Positions 42,672 to 54,625 of a stretch of DNA of 64,000 nucleotides are shown piece by piece. The stretch lies in assembly GCA_027563935.2 (NCBI GenBank), contig CM050446.2, positions 109,596,499 through 109,660,498 of the forward strand, given 5' to 3'. Position numbers and translations under genes: made by a program. The notes beneath the pieces are model-generated. The model was not told the origin of the DNA. It did not search any database and saw nothing but the letters and a program-made list of their open reading frames with translations. The DNA comes from Costus lasius (Eukaryota > Streptophyta > Magnoliopsida > Zingiberales > Costaceae). Numbering within the stretch: position 1 is the first letter of the stretch; each line of letters opens with the position of its first letter.

Positions 42672-44333
42672 TGTTGGGGTATGCCCTTAAGGCTAATGTT
42701 TGAGGCCTTGGGATTGTATCAGTATCATGTAATAAACTCTTATGTTTATAAAGGCATGGTTGTTATTCAGTTTGTTACATTATCTGCTGCAATAAGTGTA
42801 CTTCTGAATAATGTCTCAAAGCTGTTCAGCTGGGCTGACATGCTGTGAAGTCCTTAGTCGAGATATCTTGGTGAACATGAGACAGCCTTGATATGATTGA
42901 GACTAATATGTGCTCTAATCTTATAGGATGCTTCGAGCATGGAATAAGATGTAGACTCATGGGTACATTGGATGTACTGGACAGACCCTACTAGGATATT
43001 CAATTGCTTGTCACAATGTGAATAATCCTTGAATGTAACAAGTGGCACATTTCCTCTGACTTGAGATCACTTGTGTTTCTAAATGATGATTGTCATTGTT
43101 TTGAGGTAGTTCAATATCATTTGAAACATAATGGTTATAGACTATCTTGGATGGTGAGCTTGAGTCAGGTTAGGGCATTAGTGATAGACAAAGGATTGCC
43201 GTCTCTATAATTGGAGTGTGGTGTTCTAAAGGGGCCCCCTGGATGAGATGATTGAGAAAGTGTATGGCCATACCCAGGTGACTGTGTTCATCTGTTCTAA
43301 TCATGCTCATCATATTGGAGCTACAAGCTTGACACGCTTGTCCAATAAGAACATCCAGTGGCAAAGGAAATATGCATGCCTTGTGAATTGGATTCACACT
43401 TGTGCTGTAGTTTGGGTGTAGTCTTGGAAGACTCTTTCCTTTATATCGGGAGACAGTGATGTGTTGCTAGATACCCCTCACTGATCGTGATAACGTAAGT
43501 TGTCATTACCGACATTTAGAGGAAACCCTTAGGGTCGCACAATTTGATGATATGGCTTACTTAAGTCAGATCGTGTGGACTGAATTGTTTGAGTTCAGTT
43601 TAAAGGGATTTACTCTCTGAATAAAAGTGAGATCTGGTCTAATCATGTTTGATTGATTAGGGCTTGAGATCGGTAAGCTTCGATCGAGAGAATAGATGCT
43701 AGATCGGTCAGATCAAGAGCATTAAGAGATCAACGGTCAGATCTTAGGCCTCAGTGGTTTATTATGATCTGGACTAATTGCTTGGTTTATTTGGTTGTTG
43801 AACCAAATCGATTTGAACCAGCTCATTGGATGAGCGCATGGTTCAGGTGGTGAGGCATTTGCGATTGGGGTAATGCATGGTCGCATGAACGTTTGGACTT
43901 TGCTATTTTTAGATAGCATGTTCTCAAACGTGTCCATGATCTCACGTCGCCTCTTCACGCCTTTGTCGCCTCCTTGGTTTTCTTGGGAGAAGCATTCTCG
44001 TGTGAAAAAGCTTAGACGACAAGAGGAGAAAGTTTCGCCAAGCAAGGAGATCATCTTCCCTCCCATTCGATCAAGACCTCTTGGAACCTTGCTAGCACAA
44101 GGAGCACCAAAAGAGAAAGCGACATCATCTTGTGTGTGACGATTTGGAGGAGACCTCTTTTGTTCTCTTGCTTCCAAGGCGACATCCTTCATATGGCTTC
44201 GGTATGAATTCCTTTTCTGTTGTTAAAGTTGGTCATAATACATGCTATCCGATCTTAGGAAACCCTAGATTCCGCCCATGCAAGTTTTGTTTAGCGCATG
44301 TTTTAGGGTTTCGCCCCTTGTAGGGGACCTTCA
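42672..44333 (+). mobile_element. Element B 5' LTR
   Basis: 1662 bp, TGTTGGGGTATGCCC to TAGGGGACCTTCA. Homologous to the A LTRs but clearly diverged in the middle (43680-44200), so A and B are two sublineages. Confidence 0.93.
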
Positions 44334-44335
44334 AT

Positions 44336-44347
44336 TGGTATCAGAGC
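44336..44347 (+). promoter_or_regulatory. Primer-binding site of B (initiator Met tRNA)
   Basis: TGGTATCAGAGC, two bases after the 5' LTR end. Confidence 0.9.
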
Positions 44348-46169
44348 CTGGTTGATGCATGTTTTTATGATTGCTTAAAGCCTTTTGTGATCCATATGCG
44401 CAAGTATGCTTAGATCTAGTTGACATGCAAAAATTTCATTTTAAGTTGTTGCACATGCGAAACTTGAATGTGTTAGTCTCTGGCGCATGTATGTTGGCGC
44501 ATTCTTGTTTTTCTCAAAAAAAAACTATATCACATGCGCGACTTACACTAGATCTAAGGCCCTGCTTTAAACCCTTAGACGGGTTATTAGGGTTGAAGTC
44601 ATCCCCTGAGTTAGATCCAAACAGTCTGATCAGACCATCTGACAGCCTTGATGGGTCGACCAGATAGCATCTGTGCGCAAGCAAGAGATGGCTATAGGTC
44701 GACTGCAGACAGGCGTGTAGCGATGTCTGATTGAGACAACCTATGAACGCACATGAGTTAGGCCCGGGGTCACACCCGCTTGCCAGACCTCATTGTGGTC
44801 GTTCAGCCCTTGGCGCATGCATTGTTGACCTTTTGGTCGACTTAAGTCAGTAAGGACTTGGTGCATGTAAGGGCAGTGGATCTGACTAGGTCGGATGAGT
44901 GGATCCCTAGTAATGGACCGTTGTAAGGTAGTAGGGCACATAAGGAAAAATAAAATTGATCTCAATGGGGTTTTTCAAAATTTTATTTTTCATGATTGGA
45001 TCAAATGATGTATGATGCCATATGTATGTTTATTTAATCTTATGTGGGCTGCCCATGTTTAATGTGTGCTGTGCTGGGGCCTGCGTGCCTGGAATTTTAT
45101 TGTAAATTAATTCTTATTTCTGTGATCTGCGAATCACAGTTTAATTAATTTATAAAATGTAATTGACCTGCGAGTCAATCTTGTCTAGATAGATAAATTT
45201 GTAAATTAGTCAGACAAGAGCACAGAGCACACTTGGCAAAGGCGCATGCAGCAGTGGCTTGACCAGACGGGAGGTCCAGGGTTCGACTCTGGGACAGGCG
45301 CATTTTCCCTGGTAGGCACACCTGAGCTGCAGATGGCGCTTGGGCCCTGGTTTGGGCCAAATGAGCAGCAAAAGACCCATGAAGAAAAGCAAGTGAAGAC
45401 TTAAGTTAGGTTAAGGTCTTACTTAGGCTTAATGGGCTTTTACCACATAAGATCAGCGTGCTTTCTATTTATTGCTTTTATAATTAGAATTGCATGAGTT
45501 TATCTTCTGCTATCACCATAGGAATTGCATGATAGTTAAGAAGATAAAAGACCGTTAAAATCCAACGCTAAAATATCAAGCTCGTAAGCCTTCTGACGCG
45601 AAACCTCACTGTTCTGACTATCGTTGGAGCCGTGTTGTACCCACTCAGTGGGCACGTCCATCTATCTTCAGACGGTGCGGGATTACACCTGCGTGTTACA
45701 GAGAAGGGATTTATCGCTTCTCGTTGCTCAGCATAGCACGTGGTGGTCCAGGGAGTAGGTCGGGTTAGCTTGACCATGTAGGCTACATATGTGGCGCATA
45801 TGGTAGCACATGGAGGCAGCCATCTGTGGGGTCAGAGACTGTGTTGTACCAACTCAGTTGGCACAGTCTGCTGGATTGCCCAGATGAAGGGGAATCGCAC
45901 GGGTTGGCGATTGGCTGGAACAGCCTACCAGAGATTAGTGCTTGTACTCTCTGTGCATCTTATCTCGCCTGAGCGGGACGCGGAGACCAAGTATGAAATC
46001 TGGATCCCATCTCACTAAAAGAGTTCTACTCTTTCGGGCTGTTTTGCTGGATTTTTCAGCCAGATAAAATAGTGAGAAAAAGAATCATTCTAAGTCCTGA
46101 TTGATTCTTAACATTGATACTGACCTTGCTGTTCTTGCATTGTTGTAGATACCTGCAGCAACGAACACC
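44348..46169 (+). other. Element B untranslated leader
   Basis: 1.8 kb, collinear with the A leader, no gene recognised. Contains the tRNA-like segment at 45247-45302. Confidence 0.7.
45247..45302 (+). other. tRNA/SINE-like segment in B leader
   Basis: TGCAGCAGTGG at 45247-45257 and GGTTCGACTCT at 45280-45290, matching the A-leader copy; both putative pol III boxes are conserved between A and B. Confidence 0.4.
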
Positions 46170-49100
46170 ATGAGCTTCAATGTGCGATCCCTACTGGAAA
46201 GGGAGAAGTTTGCTGGGCCGAACTTCTCAGACTAGTACGGACACCTTAAGATTGTTCTTAAGGCAGAGAGGAAACTGTATGTCCTCGAGACGGCTATACC
46301 GCCTCAGCCCGCTCCGAACGCCGCAAGGGCGGTTCGGGAAGCTTATGAAAAGCACGTCAATGATAGCATTGATGTCGCTTGCCTGATGCTAGCGTCTATG
46401 ACGCCACCGCTGCAGCGTCAGCATGAGGATATGTCGGCTATAGAGATTATAGCGAACCTCAAGATGCTGTATGCTGCACAGGCGAGGACAGAACGCTATA
46501 ATCTGACAAAGCTGTTCTTCCAGAGCAAACTGGCTGAAGGGAGCCCAGTGGGAGCTCACGTGCTCAAGATGATTGGGCACAAGGAGGCTCTAGAGAAACT
46601 GGGGCATACCATCAATCAGGAGCTTGCTGTAGACATTATTCTGCAGTCTCTCCCGCCCTCTTTCGATGCGTTCATCATTAACTTTAATATGAACAAAATC
46701 GACTGTACTCCGGCAGAGCTGCTGAATATGCTCTTGACTACTGAGGAGACTCTGAAGGGAAAGCCTTCAACCTCTGTCTTAATGGTTCCTTCTAGGAACA
46801 AGAAGAAGGGGAAGAAGGGCAAGGCCCCTGTCAAGAGTTACAGCAAGGCTCTGAAGCAAAAAGTTAAGCGGTCAAAGGAATACAGATGTTTCCACTGTGG
46901 CCAGCTGGGTCACTGGAAAAAGGACTGTAAAGCGCTCCAAGGAGATAAGAGGGGAAGCTTTGCTTCTGGCTCAGGTATTTATGTGACGGAAGTCATGATA
47001 TCCTCTTCTTCTATTTCATGGGTGTTGGACACTGCATGTGGAGTTCACATTTGTTCAAATGTACAGGAACTCAAGAGAAGAAGACAGGTGGGACAGCATG
47101 AGGTGGACCTACGAGTTGGAAACGGGGCACGGGTTGCTGCTGTTGCTGTAGGAGACTATATCATCTCATTACCATCTGGACTTGTATTAGAACTAAACAG
47201 TTGTTACTTTGTTCCCAGCATTACTAAAAATATTATCTCCATTCCTGCTCTTGTCAGGAAGGGATTTTCCTTTGAATGCAATATTTCAAAGTGTGTTCTT
47301 TCTTTAGATAATATTGTTTATGCTACTGGTTCAATTAACAATGGGTTATTCATGTTGGACATGGAATGTTCTATACAAAATATTGATATTAAGAAAGCCA
47401 AGTATGCTGATGACAGCACCTTGTTATGGCATAGTCGTTTAGGCCATATTAACGAGAAACGCATTAAGCGGTTGCATGATAATGGACTGCTGGGATCATT
47501 CTCCTTTGAGGGGATTGATACATGCAAAGCTTGTTTAATGGGTAAAATGACGAAGTCACCTTTTCCTCATAAAGGTCAAAGGGCTTTAGGTTTACTTGAC
47601 CTTATACACAGTGATGTGTGTGGGCCATTTAGTAAACATGCCAGAGGTGGCTATCTTTACTTCATTACCTTTACTGATGATTTCAGTAGGTATGGTTATG
47701 TCTATCTGATGAGACATAAAAGTGAATCTTTTGACAAGTTCAAAGACTTCAAGAATGAAGTACAGAATCAGCTAGGCCGAAATATCAAGGCACTTCGTTC
47801 TGATCGAGGTGGTGAATACCTAAGTCGAGAGTTTATAGACTATCTAAAGGAGTGTGGGATTATCTCACAGCTCACTCCGCCAGGAACACCGCAATGGAAT
47901 GGTGTGTCCGAGAGGAGAAATAGAACGTTACTTGATATGGTTCGTTCTATGATGAGTCAGGCTACTCTTCCATATTCCTTTTGGGGATTTGCACTGGAGA
48001 CAGCTGCAAAGGTACTAAACCGAGTGCCATCCAAGGCAGTTTCTAAGACGCCATATGAGTTATGGTATGGGAAACAGCCGAGCTTGACATTTATCAGGAT
48101 CTGGGGCTACGAGGCTTATGTCAAAAAGCTCGCCTCTGGGAAACTAGAGAGCAGATCTGAAAAATGTATCTTTGTCGGTTACCCTAAGGAAACTAAGGGT
48201 TATTATTTCTACGATCCCAAAGAGAACAAGGTATTTGTTGCTCGAACGGCCATATTTCTTGAGAAGGAGTTTCTTCTGCAAGAGGCCAGTGGGAGAGAAA
48301 TAAAGCTGGATGAGAATCCAGAGGAAGGACAAAGTGCTCAAGCACAGTTGGATGAGCCTGAGCCGGTGGATCAGGTTATTGAACAACCTGAGGCTCAGAC
48401 ATCACGGGAACCGCGAAGATCGGGAAGGATCCGTCGACAGCCTGAGCGCTATGACGGAGTCTACATCATTGATAATGATGAACCCCTTACTTATGCGGAT
48501 GCGGTTAGTGGACCGGATTCAGCGAGATGGCTTGAAGCTATGCGCGCCGAGATGGACTCCATGTCAGATAACCAAATCTGGGATTTGGTTGATCCGCCTC
48601 CGGGAGTTATCCCTATAGGCTGTAAATGGATCTTCAAGAAGAAGATTGACATGGATGGTAACGTGGTTACCTATAAAGGCAGGCTAGTTGCGAAAGGTTT
48701 CAAACAAATCTACGGGATAGATTATGATGAAACTTTCTCACCTGTAGCCATGTTTAAGTCTATTCGGATTCTTTTCGCGATAGCAGCATATTACGATTAT
48801 GAGATCTGGCAAATGGATGTGAAGACACCTTTCCTTAATGGAAATCTGGAGGAGGATGTGTATATGACACAACCTGAAGGTTTCACTAATCCATCAGATC
48901 GTCATAAGATATGCAAATTAAAGAAGTCTATTTATGGACTTAAACAAGCATCGAGAAGCTGGAATATTCGTTTTGATGAATCAGTCAGTGAATTTGGTTT
49001 CATCAAGAACGAGGATGACCCGTGTGTATATAAGAGGTTTAGTGGGAGCGTGATTACTTTCCTAGTCCTCTACGTCGATGACATCTTGATCATTGGAAAT

Positions 49101-50054
49101 GACATTCCTGAAATGCATGCGGTTAAGGCATGGTTAAGGAAATGTTTCCAGATGAAAGATTTAGGAGAAGCAGCCTATGTATTAGGTGTGAAGATCTACA
49201 GGGATAGATCTAAGAGGCTTCTCGGGCTGTGCCAGAGTACTTACATCGATAAAGTCCTAGAAAGATTTCATTTAGAGAATTCTAAAAGAGGATATCTTCC
49301 AGTCAGACATGGTCTGAATCTTTCAAAGAGTCAGTGTCCACAAACACAGACTGAGAAAGATGAAATGGACAATACGCCTTATGCTTCGGCTATTGGATCC
49401 ATTATGTATGCGATGTTGTGTACTCGCCTAGACGTCGCTTACGGGTTAAGCGTGACCAGTCGGTTCCAAAGTAATCCAGGTATGGCGCACTGGGTTGCGG
49501 TCAAGAACATTTTAAAATATCTGCGGAGGACCAAAGATATGTTCTTGGTGTATGGTGGTCAGGAAGAACTCAGTATTGAAGGATATACTGACGCTTCATT
49601 CCAGTCTGACCAGGATGATTTCCGATCGCAATCAGGCTATGTTTTTAGCTTGAATGGAGGCGCGGTGGTGTGGAAGAGTTTCAAACAGTCAACTGTTGCT
49701 GATTCCACAACAGAAGCCGAGTATGTTGCAGCCTCGGAAGCATCCAAGGAGGCAGTATGGATTCGTAAGTTCGTGAGAGAACTTGGTGTTGTTCCTTCGA
49801 GTGCAGATCCTTTGGTTATCTTTTGTGATAACACTGGAGCAATCGCACAAGCAAAGGAACCACGGTCGCACCAGAAGTCCAAGCACATACAGAGACGGTT
49901 TCATTTGATCAGGGAGATCATTGATCGTGGCGAGATCAAAGTCTGCAAGGTTCATACAGATGACAATCTGGCAGACCCGCTTACTAAGCCTCTGGCGCAG
50001 CAGAAGCATGAGAAGCACTGTAATAATATGGGTTTGAGATTTCTCAACCATTAG
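46170..50054 (+). pseudogene. Element B Gag-Pol polyprotein with W22 nonsense codon
   Basis: Same start (MSFNVRSLLE) and same 1294-codon length as A, but codon 22 is TAG at 46233-46235 where A has TGG. The frame is otherwise open; an internal ATG at 46386 would give 1222 residues lacking the first 72 of gag. Zinc knuckle, protease (WVLDTACG, again D-T-A), integrase D, D35, E (SDVCGP, RSDRGGEY, SERRNRT), RT YVDD and RNase H residues are all kept. Substitutions include A to P in MDVKTPFLNG near the first RT aspartate and C to Y in IWGYEAY after integrase, either of which could weaken it. RNA of B could still be packaged using A proteins. Confidence 0.92.
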
Positions 50055-50063
50055 ATTAAGTGC

Positions 50064-50072
50064 AAGTGGGAG
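50064..50072 (+). promoter_or_regulatory. Polypurine tract of B
   Basis: AAGTGGGAG followed by AT and the 3' LTR. Confidence 0.8.
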
Positions 50073-50074
50073 AT

Positions 50075-51747
50075 TGTTGGGGTATGCCCTTAAGGCTAAT
50101 GTTTGAGGCCTTGGGATTGTATCAGTATCATGTAATAAACTCTTATGTTTATAAAGGCATGGTTGTTATTCAGTTTGTTACATTATCTGCTGCAATAAGT
50201 GTACTTCTGAATAATGTCTCAAAGCTGTTCAGCTGGGCTGACATGCTGTGAAGTCCTTAGTCGAGATATCTTGGTGAACATGAGACAGCCTTGATATGAT
50301 TGAGACTAATATGTGCTCTAATCTTATAGGATGCTTCGAGCATGGAATAAGATGTAGACTCATGGGTACATTGGATGTACTGGACAGACCCTACTAGGAT
50401 ATTCAATTGCTTGTCACAATGTGAATAATCCTTGAATGTAACAAGTGGCACATTTCCTCTGACTTGAGATCACTTGTGTTTCTAAATGATGATTGTCATT
50501 GTTTTGAGATAGTTCAATATCATTTGAAACATAATGGTTATAGACTATCTTGGATGGTGAGCTTGAGTCAGGTTAGGGCATTAGTGATAGACAAAGGATT
50601 GCCGTCTCTATAATTGGAGTGTGGTGTTCTAAAGGGGCCCCCTGGATGAGATGATTGAGAAAGTGTATGGCCATACCCAGGTGACTGTGTTCATCTGTTC
50701 TAATCATGCTCATCATATTGGAGCTACAAGCTTGACACGCTTGTCCAATAAGAACATCCAGTGGCAAAGGAAATATGCATGCCTTGTGAATTGGATTCAC
50801 ACTTGTGCTGTAGTTTGGGTGTAGTCTTGGAAGACTCTTTCCTTTATATCGGGAGACAGTGATGTGTTGCTAGATACCCCTCACTGATCGTGATAACGTA
50901 AGTTGTCATTACCGACATTTAGAGGAAACCCTTAGGGTCGCACAATTTGATGATATGGCTTACTTAAGTTAGATCGTGTGGACTGAATTGTTTGAGTTCA
51001 GTTTAAAGGGATTTACTCTCTGAATAAAAGTGAGATCTGGTCTAATCATGTTTGATTGATTAGGGCTTGAGATCGGTAAGCTTCGATCGAGAGAATAGAT
51101 GCTAGATCGGTCAGATCAAGAGCATTAAGAGATCAACGGTCAGATCTTAGGCCTCAGTGGTTTATTATGATCTGGACTAATTGCTTGGTTTATTTGGTTG
51201 TTGAACCAAATCGATTTGAACCAACTCATTGGATGAGCGCATGGTTCAGGTGGTGAGGCATTTGCGATTGGGGTAATGCATGGTCGCATGAATGTTTGGA
51301 CTTTGCTATTTTTAGATAGCATGTTCTCAAACGTGTCCATGATCTCACGTCGCCTCTCTCTCGCCTCTTCACGCCTTTGTCGCCTCCTTGGTTTTCTTGG
51401 GAGAAGCATTCTCGTGTGAAAAAGCTTAGACGACAAGAGGAGAAAGTTTCGCCAAGCAAGGAGATCATCTTCCCTCCCATTCGATCAAGACCTCTTGGAA
51501 CCTTGCTAGCACAAGGAGCACCAAAAGAGAAAGCGACATCATCTTGTGTGTGACGATTTGGAGGAGACCTCTTTTGTTCTCTTGCTTCCAAGGCGACATC
51601 CTTCATATGGCTTCGGTATGAATTCCTTTTCTGTTGTTAAAGTTGGTCATAATACATGCTATCCGATCTTAGGAAACCCTAGATTCCGCCCATGCAAGTT
51701 TTGTTTAGCGCATGTTTTAGGGTTTCGCCCCTTGTAGGGGACCTTCA
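50075..51747 (+). mobile_element. Element B 3' LTR
   Basis: 1673 bp; 11 bp longer than the 5' LTR through a local CTCTCTCGCCT duplication, otherwise nearly identical. Confidence 0.93.
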
Positions 51748-51752
51748 TTATC

Positions 51753-52973
51753 CATGTCTAACACATATTGACCATTGCACAAAGCACCCTTCCCATAGAA
51801 CATATTTGCAAATGAAAAAGAACAAGAGTTCTTATTTATTTCAAACTTAAATCCCTTCTTAGCCATTCAAGGAATGGATACAATGTTCTTAGTAAGCGAA
51901 GGTACATAATAGCAATTATCTAACTCTAACTGAAGTCCAGATGGCAGGGAGAGAGTCAAAACTCCTATAGCAACAGTAGCAACCTCTGCCCCGTTTCCAA
52001 CTCGTAGGTCAATCTCTCCAGCTCGTACCGATCTACTTTTCTTGAGCCCCTGCATATTTGTACAAATATGAGCTCCACATGTGGTATCCAATACCCATGA
52101 CATAGAAGTAGAAAGGTTGACTTCTGTAACATAAATACCTGAGCTAGAAGCTAAGGCCAATCCTTTCTTCTCCTCATTCTGAAGTTGCTTGTAGTCCCTC
52201 CTCTAGTGACCCTGCTCACCATAGTGGAAGCAACTCTGGTCCTTTGACTTTTTTGTCTTTTTCTTTAGTGCCTTGGTAGGACCCTTGGCACCGCCCTTGG
52301 CATGTGCCTTACCCTTTTTCTTCATCTTCTTGGCCGTAGGGACCAAAAGAATAGAATTAGGTTTGGTCTTTACCATCTCACGCTCGGCTGTCTGGGGCAT
52401 ATTCATTAGTTCCTCCCGTGTGCACTCAATCCGGTTCATGTTGAAATTTATGATAAACAGACTGAAGCTAGGGGGCAAGGAATGCAGAATAAGATCCACA
52501 ACTAGCACGTTATCTATGGCGTGTCCCAGCCTCCTGAGATGATCCACATTCCCAATCAGCTTGAGAACATGGGGTCTCACTGGTGCACCCTCAGATAACT
52601 TACATCGAAAGACTGCTTTGGCGGTGTCAAATCTCTCAGTTCTAGCTTGAGCCTCGAACATCTGTTTCAAATGAGTGATCATCTGAAAAGCGTTCTGCTC
52701 CTCATATTGCACTTGAAGTTCAGGTGCCGTAGTGGCCAGCATGAGACATGATACCTCCATAGAGTCATCATGATGCTTTCTAAAAGCATCCCTATTTGCC
52801 GCTCGGGCATTAGGCGGAGGAGGCGTCGGAAGAGCCTGCTCTAAGACATACAGCTTCTTCTCGAGCTTGAGGTCTATCCTCAAGTTCCGATGCCAGTCCA
52901 TAAAGTTGGTTCCAACCAACTTATCCTTACCAAGGAGTGATCGCAGTGTCAATCCGCTATTGTTTGTTGCCAT
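51753..52973 (-). pseudogene. Element C gag, zinc knuckle and protease
   Basis: Gag from ATG at 52973 (MATNNSGLTLRSLLGKDKLV) through LILHSLPPSFSLFIINFNMN to a Lys-rich linker and CFHYGEQGH followed by TAG. Relative to A's CFHCGQLGHWKKDC, the second Cys is Tyr, the Trp is a stop and the last Cys is Tyr, all explained by G to A changes. The protease region reads MSWVLDTTCGAHIC, again without the D-T/S-G glycine. A TGA follows KNIVSIP near 51868. The frame then meets the B insertion at 51752 and continues at 42666 and 33524. Confidence 0.9.
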
Positions 52974-54612
52974 TGATCTACAACAATCAAGAAACAGCAG
53001 ACTTAGTACTACTTCAAATCATTTAAACTGGACTTGTTTTAAATGATTATGACTCTCACTATTTTAATCGAATTGACAACCCACAAAGTTAATAGGGAAG
53101 TTTAAGACTTCCTAGTGAGATGAGATCCTTATTCCACATGAGACTTCACGTCCCACGAGGGTGGGATGAGATGCACAAAGTAACCCATGCTTCCTGAGGT
53201 GGGCACGCCGGCCGATTGCTCCAAGCAATTCCCCTTATTGAGACAGTCTAGGCATTTCATGTCCAGCGAGGGCTGGATATAGCATGAAACCCTAACCTCT
53301 CAACGATGCCTCTAGAGCTCCACCATATGCCCAGCACATGTGAAAATCTAGTCAAGTCCATTCCTAACCGTTATGCCTAGGGCCAACGAGTTTCCTTTCG
53401 AAGGCGCGCCCGATTAAAACGGACTGGGGAAACCATTGCCATCACTCACTTTCTAAAGATAAGTGGGTGTGTCACATGAGGGTGGGAAACAGTTCACAAC
53501 AACCCTGATCGATAGCTTAGTGAGGGCTACGCGTTAGAAGGCTACTAGACTTGATATTTATTTATGAGGGTTTTTGAGGTCTCATCAGTTTTATCTTATG
53601 TCTAACATTACAAGCATGCAATCCTATAGTGATAACATAACGATAAAACAAGCATACTTTAGCAGATATCGAAAGCAATAAATGAATGATGTGATCATAG
53701 CCTATTCAAGACATTGAACCAACCCATGCCAAAAGGAGGTTCAACTCTTGACCTAGGATTCAAGCCCCAATACCAGACCTAGCCTAGCCGACCTCTAGCT
53801 CTATCTTCAAGGTTGGCTTCAAGGTCCTTCTCTCATGGTGTAGCTCTCAAATGCTAGGGGTACACCCCAAGGTTCGGCCAATGCCATGGTCTCCCTCCAA
53901 GGAAGGTGCGCCATCTAGCAAGTCACAAGAGGGATAGCACACAAGCACAAGGCTCGGCCAAACCCTATCTTGCGCCCCCATGCAGGGATGCGCCATCTTT
54001 GAAGCTTGTTGCGCCACCATGCAAGGTGCGCAAGCTTCATGCATGCGCCTAGCTCCAAGTACACGCGCCACCCTAATCTTCTTCTTAATTAAAAGCAAAA
54101 GGAAAAGCGGCATGCATTCCTCACAAGGATACATCACAGGCATGCAAAAGGGGCTTGACTCATGATCACAACATTATGCACAAGTAAGGTATCTGCAAAT
54201 GCAATTCTATATGCTCATGAAAAACATAAAATCTGAAATTTTACTTTTTCATAAAACCAGTCTCTTTTCCTCATCTTCTTATCACAAATCTTTTAGTTAT
54301 TCGCGATTAATTTTTATGATGATTTCAAAGATCCTCTCGGCTGGTAATTTTGTCAGATCAAGAGACCCGGCCAGTCCGAAGACACAATGCCTGTCCTACT
54401 TGACAAAACTACGTGCGCCTTTGATCCTAAAATCATGCAAGAAAAATAACCCAAAAATCCAAAAGAGATTGAAAAGATGATAGAAACAAGAAACCCTAAT
54501 TTTTCCTACTTAGAAAAATCGTTTGCCATGTGATCATGCAATTTGCAAAAATTGAGATATGACATGTGAGCATGGAAAAGCATGAAAATACATTGTTCGA
54601 GTCTCGCAAGTC
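52974..54612 (-). other. Element C untranslated leader
   Basis: 1.6 kb between primer site and gag ATG, no gene recognised. GCGCC motifs are frequent at 53900-54070 (for example GTGCGCCATC and TGCGCCACC), like those in the Angela-2 LTRs. Confidence 0.65.
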
Positions 54613-54624
54613 ACTCTGATACCA
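54613..54624 (-). promoter_or_regulatory. Primer-binding site of C (initiator Met tRNA)
   Basis: TGGTATCAGAGT in element orientation, next to the right LTR; one mismatch (C to T) at the last base. Confidence 0.85.
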
Positions 54625-54625
54625 C

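Larger units (their letters stand above)
42672..51747 (+). mobile_element. Angela-1 element B, complete, one nonsense codon
   Basis: 9076 bp with LTRs 42672-44333 and 50075-51747, perfect TSD TTATC (42667-42671 and 51748-51752), tRNA-iMet primer site and polypurine tract. The LTRs differ by 4 substitutions by eye and one 11-bp tandem duplication (CTCTCTCGCCT near 51356 in the 3' LTR). That makes B the youngest insertion in the window. About 97 percent identical to A at protein level, in the opposite orientation. Confidence 0.95.

Noticed and set aside
45236..45302. Functional tRNA gene
   Set aside because: The T arm does not pair well and no acceptor stem or anticodon arm can be drawn; only box-like motifs remain.
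45791..46018. 75-residue frame shared by the A and B leaders (39276-39503 in A)
   Set aside because: Possible upstream ORF, but overlapping open frames on both strands and recent common origin of A and B make conservation uninformative.
33525..51747. A/B as a single inverted segmental duplication
   Set aside because: Each element has its own perfect but different 5-bp TSD, LTR sequences differ between A and B, and 22 bp of C pol lies between. Two insertions explain everything.
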